DNA of 18,240 nt, from contig JAQGLD010000007.1 of NCBI GenBank assembly GCA_028293055.1, forward strand, positions 1 to 18,240, given 5' to 3'. Positions within the stretch are counted from its first letter, which is position 1. Every line of letters begins with the position of its first letter. Both the position numbers and the translations under genes were made by a program. Of the stretch, positions 15,923 through 18,240 are shown piece after piece. The notes beneath the pieces are model-generated. The model was not told the DNA's origin, searched no databases, and was given only the letters and a program-made list of their open reading frames with translations. The stretch is from Alphaproteobacteria bacterium. Its GTDB lineage: Bacteria > Pseudomonadota > Alphaproteobacteria > Sphingomonadales > Sphingomonadaceae.

Positions 15923-17288
15923 GGCGCCCAATCGCCTCCGCGCCGTCTCGACCATCTCGTTCGGCACCGCCGCGGTGGTGCTCGACGGAAGCATCGCCAA
16001 TGTGGCGCTGCCGACGATCGCGCGCGCGCTGGCGATCGACCGCTCGTCGGCTGTGCTCGTCGTCGCGGTCTACCAGATCGTGCTGGTGATGAGCCTGCTG
16101 CCCTTCGCGTCGCTTGCCGACCGGCTCGGCCATCTGCGCTTCTACCGCTACGGCCAGTCGATCTTCGTGGTCGCATCGCTGGCTTGCCTGTGGATCGACA
16201 GCTTGCCCTTGCTGCTGCTCGTGCGCGCCATCCAGGCCCTCGGCGCCGCTGCAACTCTGAGCGTGTCGACCGCTTTGCTACGCAGCATCTACCCGCCGGA
16301 CTGGCTGGGCCGCGGCCTCAGCCTCAACTCGCTGATCGTCGCCTGCGCGGCGGCGCTGGCGCCGACCGTCGGCGGTATCATCCTGGGCTTTGCCGCATGG
16401 CAAAATGTGTTCATCGTAGCGGTTCCGCTCAGCCTCGCTTCATTGCTGCTCGGCACTTCGCTGCCCGCCGGCACCCGCCACGCCTCGCATTTCAACGTCA
16501 GGGAAGCCGTACTCTGCGCGGCGACATTCGGGCTGGTGATGGGCGGGATCGAGCTTGCGACCAGCGGGGCGCCACTTTGGCTATCCGTCCTGGTGATCCT
16601 CGCCGGGCTCGGCCTCGGAATCGCGTTCGTTCGCCGCGAGCTGCGCGAGACAAGGCCGATTATGCCGGTCGACCTGCTGCGCCTCCCCGTCCTTCGCCTT
16701 TCGGTGCTGGGCGCACTGCTCGCCTTCATTGCCTGGATGACGATCCTGGTGTCGATCCCGTTCCGGCTCGAGCATCATTACGGATTCCGGCCGGCCGAGG
16801 TCGGCACGGTACTCGCGGTCTGGCCGCTGGCGATGATGCTGATCGCGCCGATCGCGGGGAGCCTGTCGGACCGAACCCCCCAGGGCCTGCTCGGAATCGT
16901 CGGGATGGTGATCGTCACCGGGGCCCTGATCGCGATCGCCTTGCTGCCCGAGCACCCGTCTTATTTCGACCTAGCCTGGCGGATGGGCCTGTGCGGCGGC
17001 GGCTTCGGCCTGTTCCTCTCGCCCAATTCGCGCCAGATCATGGGCGCGGCGCCGCCCGAGCGCGCCGCCTCGGCTGGGGGGCTGATCGGAACGACGCGGC
17101 TGACCGGCCAGTCGCTCGGCGCGACCATCGCTGGGGGCTTCATGGCGGGTTCGGGCGGAGCGGCGCTCGCAGCGATCGCGGCGGCTGTACTGACCACCCT
17201 GGCCGGCCTGTGCAGCCTTGCCCTCTTCCATCCGCGCCTGCGCGAGCCGGCCAGGCATGCGATCGACCCCCTGGTCGACGATTATTGA
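15879..17288 (+). CDS. MFS transporter, DHA2 (14-segment, EmrB/QacA-like) type
   Basis: A 469-residue carrier in which I count 14 hydrophobic segments, as in DHA2 drug:H+ antiporters. Helix 1 carries a variant of the family motif (VVLDGSIANVALPTIARAL, where LDxTIVNVALP is usual). Loop 2-3 has ASLADRLGHLRFYRYGQ and helix 5 has a PTVGG motif C-like element. The ATG at 15879 overlaps the SDR gene by 44 bases. No stronger start is seen closer to the membrane segment, and the first about 20 residues are polar, so a later non-ATG start is possible. It closes the GMC-ALDH-SDR operon. Export of a toxic intermediate or end product fits DHA2 carriers, but import cannot be excluded. Confidence 0.88.
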   Translation: MCRTFASIRASSAIRAPNRLRAVSTISFGTAAVVLDGSIANVALPTIARALAIDRSSAVLVVAVYQIVLVMSLLPFASLADRLGHLRFYRYGQSIFVVASLACLWIDSLPLLLLVRAIQALGAAATLSVSTALLRSIYPPDWLGRGLSLNSLIVACAAALAPTVGGIILGFAAWQNVFIVAVPLSLASLLLGTSLPAGTRHASHFNVREAVLCAATFGLVMGGIELATSGAPLWLSVLVILAGLGLGIAFVRRELRETRPIMPVDLLRLPVLRLSVLGALLAFIAWMTILVSIPFRLEHHYGFRPAEVGTVLAVWPLAMMLIAPIAGSLSDRTPQGLLGIVGMVIVTGALIAIALLPEHPSYFDLAWRMGLCGGGFGLFLSPNSRQIMGAAPPERAASAGGLIGTTRLTGQSLGATIAGGFMAGSGGAALAAIAAAVLTTLAGLCSLALFHPRLREPARHAIDPLVDDY

Positions 17289-17327
17289 GCCACGGCGCAA
17301 GTTGACAGGGCGGCCCTAATGGCTCAA
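17285..17327. repeat. 8-base inverted repeat spanning the stop codon of the DHA2 gene
   Basis: TTGAGCCA (17285-17292) and TGGCTCAA (17320-17327) are perfect complements with a 27-base loop that itself holds a small hairpin AGGGCGGCCCT. The left arm includes the TGA stop of the MFS gene and the right arm runs into the candidate -10 of the next promoter. No U-run follows, so it is not a textbook terminator. It may act as a weak terminator or as an operator. Confidence 0.4.
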
Positions 17328-17330
17328 AAT
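17302..17330 (+). promoter_or_regulatory. Candidate sigma70 promoter of the VOC-DUF3237 genes
   Basis: A perfect -35 TTGACA (17302-17307) is followed after exactly 17 bases by CAAAAT (17325-17330), four of six to TATAAT. Transcription would start near 17337, about 85 bases before the VOC start codon. This is the best promoter match in the window and implies that the VOC gene can be expressed independently of the preceding operon. Confidence 0.5.
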
Positions 17331-17346
17331 CCCCTATCAGGAACTG

Positions 17347-17365
17347 AATTGTATATTGTGTAATT
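17347..17365. promoter_or_regulatory. AT-rich operator-like imperfect palindrome
   Basis: AATTGTATATTGTGTAATT has identical complementary ends (AATT at both sides) and an AT-rich centre in an otherwise GC-rich region. It lies about 10 to 28 bases downstream of the predicted transcription start, where a repressor would block elongation. The core ATTGTATA recurs upstream of the TonB receptor (2764-2771). The cognate regulator is unknown; the IclR protein of the window is a candidate. Confidence 0.35.
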
Positions 17366-17421
17366 TGCGTCAGAGGCGGGGTCCATGAGTGCCCGGCCCC
17401 GCAGTGAGAGGAACGAACCGC

Positions 17422-17970
17422 ATGAACGCCGCGACGGCAGAGGAAAATGTGGTCCAGTCGCTGCACCATTTCGCCTATCGCTGCCGCAATGCGGAGGAGA
17501 CCAGGCATTTCTACGAGGATATCCTTGGAATGCCGCTGGTCCACACCGTCTATCACGATCATGTCCCGAGCACCGGAGAATATCACCCCTATTTCCATAT
17601 CTTCTTCCAGATGGCCGATGGCGGCTGCCTCGCCTTCTTCGACCTCCTCGACGAGACCGGCTGTGCGCCCGATCCGGAAACGCCACCCTGGGTCAACCAT
17701 ATGGCGCTCAATGTCGGGACCCGCGAGCAATTGGAGACGATGAAGGACCGGCTCGAGGCGAATGACATCGAGGTGCTCGGCATCGTCGACCACAAGATCT
17801 TCGATTCGATCTACTTCTTCGATCCCAACGGAATCAGGCTCGAGCTCACTTATCAGACCGCAACCCCGGCGCGGATGGCCCAGCTAGCCGCCGAAGCCCA
17901 TGCCGGTCTCGCGGTTCGCGATATCAAGGTCGCCGAGCGCAAGGCGCATCTCGCCCAGGCCGCCGACTGA
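17422..17970 (+). CDS. VOC-family metalloprotein, one-domain (glyoxalase/extradiol-like)
   Basis: A 182-residue vicinal oxygen chelate protein. The metal triad of the fold is visible as His16 (SLHHFAYRC), His93 (WVNHMALNV) and Glu141 (GIRLELTYQ), the 2-His-1-Glu arrangement of extradiol dioxygenases. The repeated betaalphabetabetabeta units are recognisable (ETRHFYEDILGMPLV; FFDPNGIRLELTYQ). Its size fits one-domain VOC enzymes, including small type I extradiol dioxygenases, but also glyoxalase or isomerase-like relatives, so a ring-cleavage role is only a possibility. I chose the ATG at 17422 because GAGAGGA precedes it; an in-frame GTG at 17389 would add 11 residues. It has its own promoter candidate and is directly followed by the DUF3237 gene. 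Confidence 0.85.
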   Translation: MNAATAEENVVQSLHHFAYRCRNAEETRHFYEDILGMPLVHTVYHDHVPSTGEYHPYFHIFFQMADGGCLAFFDLLDETGCAPDPETPPWVNHMALNVGTREQLETMKDRLEANDIEVLGIVDHKIFDSIYFFDPNGIRLELTYQTATPARMAQLAAEAHAGLAVRDIKVAERKAHLAQAAD

Positions 17971-18240
17971 ATGACCCTGCCCTCGACCCTCCTGTTTGAA
18001 ATGACGCTCGGACCATTGAGCGCGATCAGCCTCGGCGAAACCACCTGCACCGAGCGTAGACTCGCGACGATTGGCGGCGGGCGCTTCACCGGGCCCCAGC
18101 TCATCGGCAGTGTCGAGCCGGGCGGAACCGACTGGATCAATGTCCGCTCCGACGGGGTGCGAGAGCTCGATGTCCGGCTGGTGCTTCGCACCGACGAAGG
18201 CGAAGCTTTCGCGATGTCCTATCGCGGCTATCGGACCGAC
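17971..18240 (+). CDS. DUF3237 family protein, 5' part
   Basis: An open frame of 90 codons starts at the ATG immediately after the VOC stop (TGAATG) and runs off the window. The sequence has the DUF3237 layout: an initial LLFEMTLGPLSAI strand, then RRLATIGGGRFTGPQLIGSVEPGG, then ADW-like TDWINVRSDGV, LDVRLVLRTDEGEA, and SYRGYR. Full members are about 150 residues, of unknown function, and are frequently seen near aromatic or steroid-type catabolic genes. No separate ribosome site is evident, so translation is probably coupled to the VOC gene. The protein is small and soluble, with no signal peptide or membrane segment in the visible part. No function is assigned. Confidence 0.85.
   Translation, partial: MTLPSTLLFEMTLGPLSAISLGETTCTERRLATIGGGRFTGPQLIGSVEPGGTDWINVRSDGVRELDVRLVLRTDEGEAFAMSYRGYRTD

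Noticed and set aside
1..18240. Mobile elements, integrases, tRNA genes, CRISPR arrays or defence genes
   Set aside because: No transposase or recombinase motifs, no terminal inverted repeats with duplications, no regularly spaced repeats and no tRNA-like cloverleaf were seen. Apart from AT-rich intergenic islands, composition is even.

Overview
The window is a GC-rich, densely packed bacterial accessory-catabolism region. The kind of TonB-dependent receptor present, the Spinster-like MFS carriers, the two-subunit Rieske oxygenase without its own electron-transfer genes, and the mixed GMC/ALDH/SDR/VOC/DUF3237 content all suggest an alphaproteobacterium of the Sphingomonadales (Sphingomonas, Sphingobium or Novosphingobium type). 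This assignment is inferred from gene content, not from a phylogenetic marker. I saw no rRNA, tRNA, CRISPR array or insertion sequence.

Layout. (1) 1-1624, plus strand: the 3' end of a family III CoA-transferase (CaiB/BaiF type), coupled by a 4-base overlap to an MFS transporter. (2) 1621-2454, minus strand: an IclR-family regulator, probably starting at a TTG codon. (3) 2455-2832: a 378-base AT-rich control region between the divergent regulator and receptor genes. (4) 2833-6448, plus strand: a TonB-dependent outer-membrane receptor followed by a second MFS transporter, which probably also starts at TTG. (5) 12010 down to 6420, minus strand: a five-gene run, in transcription order a PheA/TfdB/MhpA-type FAD monooxygenase, Rieske oxygenase alpha and beta subunits of benzoate-dioxygenase type, a Tdh-like zinc alcohol dehydrogenase, and an SMP-30/gluconolactonase-type lactonase. 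(6) 12011-12110: a divergent promoter region. (7) 12111-17288, plus strand: GMC oxidoreductase, aldehyde dehydrogenase, SDR dehydrogenase and a 14-segment DHA2-type MFS transporter, tightly packed. (8) 17289-17421: an intergenic region with a good sigma70-like promoter, an inverted repeat and an operator-like AT-rich element. (9) 17422-18240, plus strand: a one-domain VOC protein and the start of a DUF3237 protein that runs off the window.

Working model (inference). The receptor and MFS carriers import an organic compound. The GMC oxidoreductase and ALDH oxidise an alcohol through the aldehyde to a carboxylate. The Rieske oxygenase and the flavin monooxygenase hydroxylate a ring. The SDR and Zn-ADH dehydrogenate diol or alcohol intermediates. 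The VOC protein is a candidate for a metal-dependent step, possibly ring cleavage. The SMP-30 protein opens a lactone and the CoA-transferase activates an acid. The IclR protein is the only regulator visible. Every enzyme family is known, but I do not recognise the combination as a described pathway, and the substrate cannot be named from sequence alone. The least explained parts are the VOC-DUF3237 pair and the ATTGTATA-containing elements shared by the receptor promoter and the VOC promoter.
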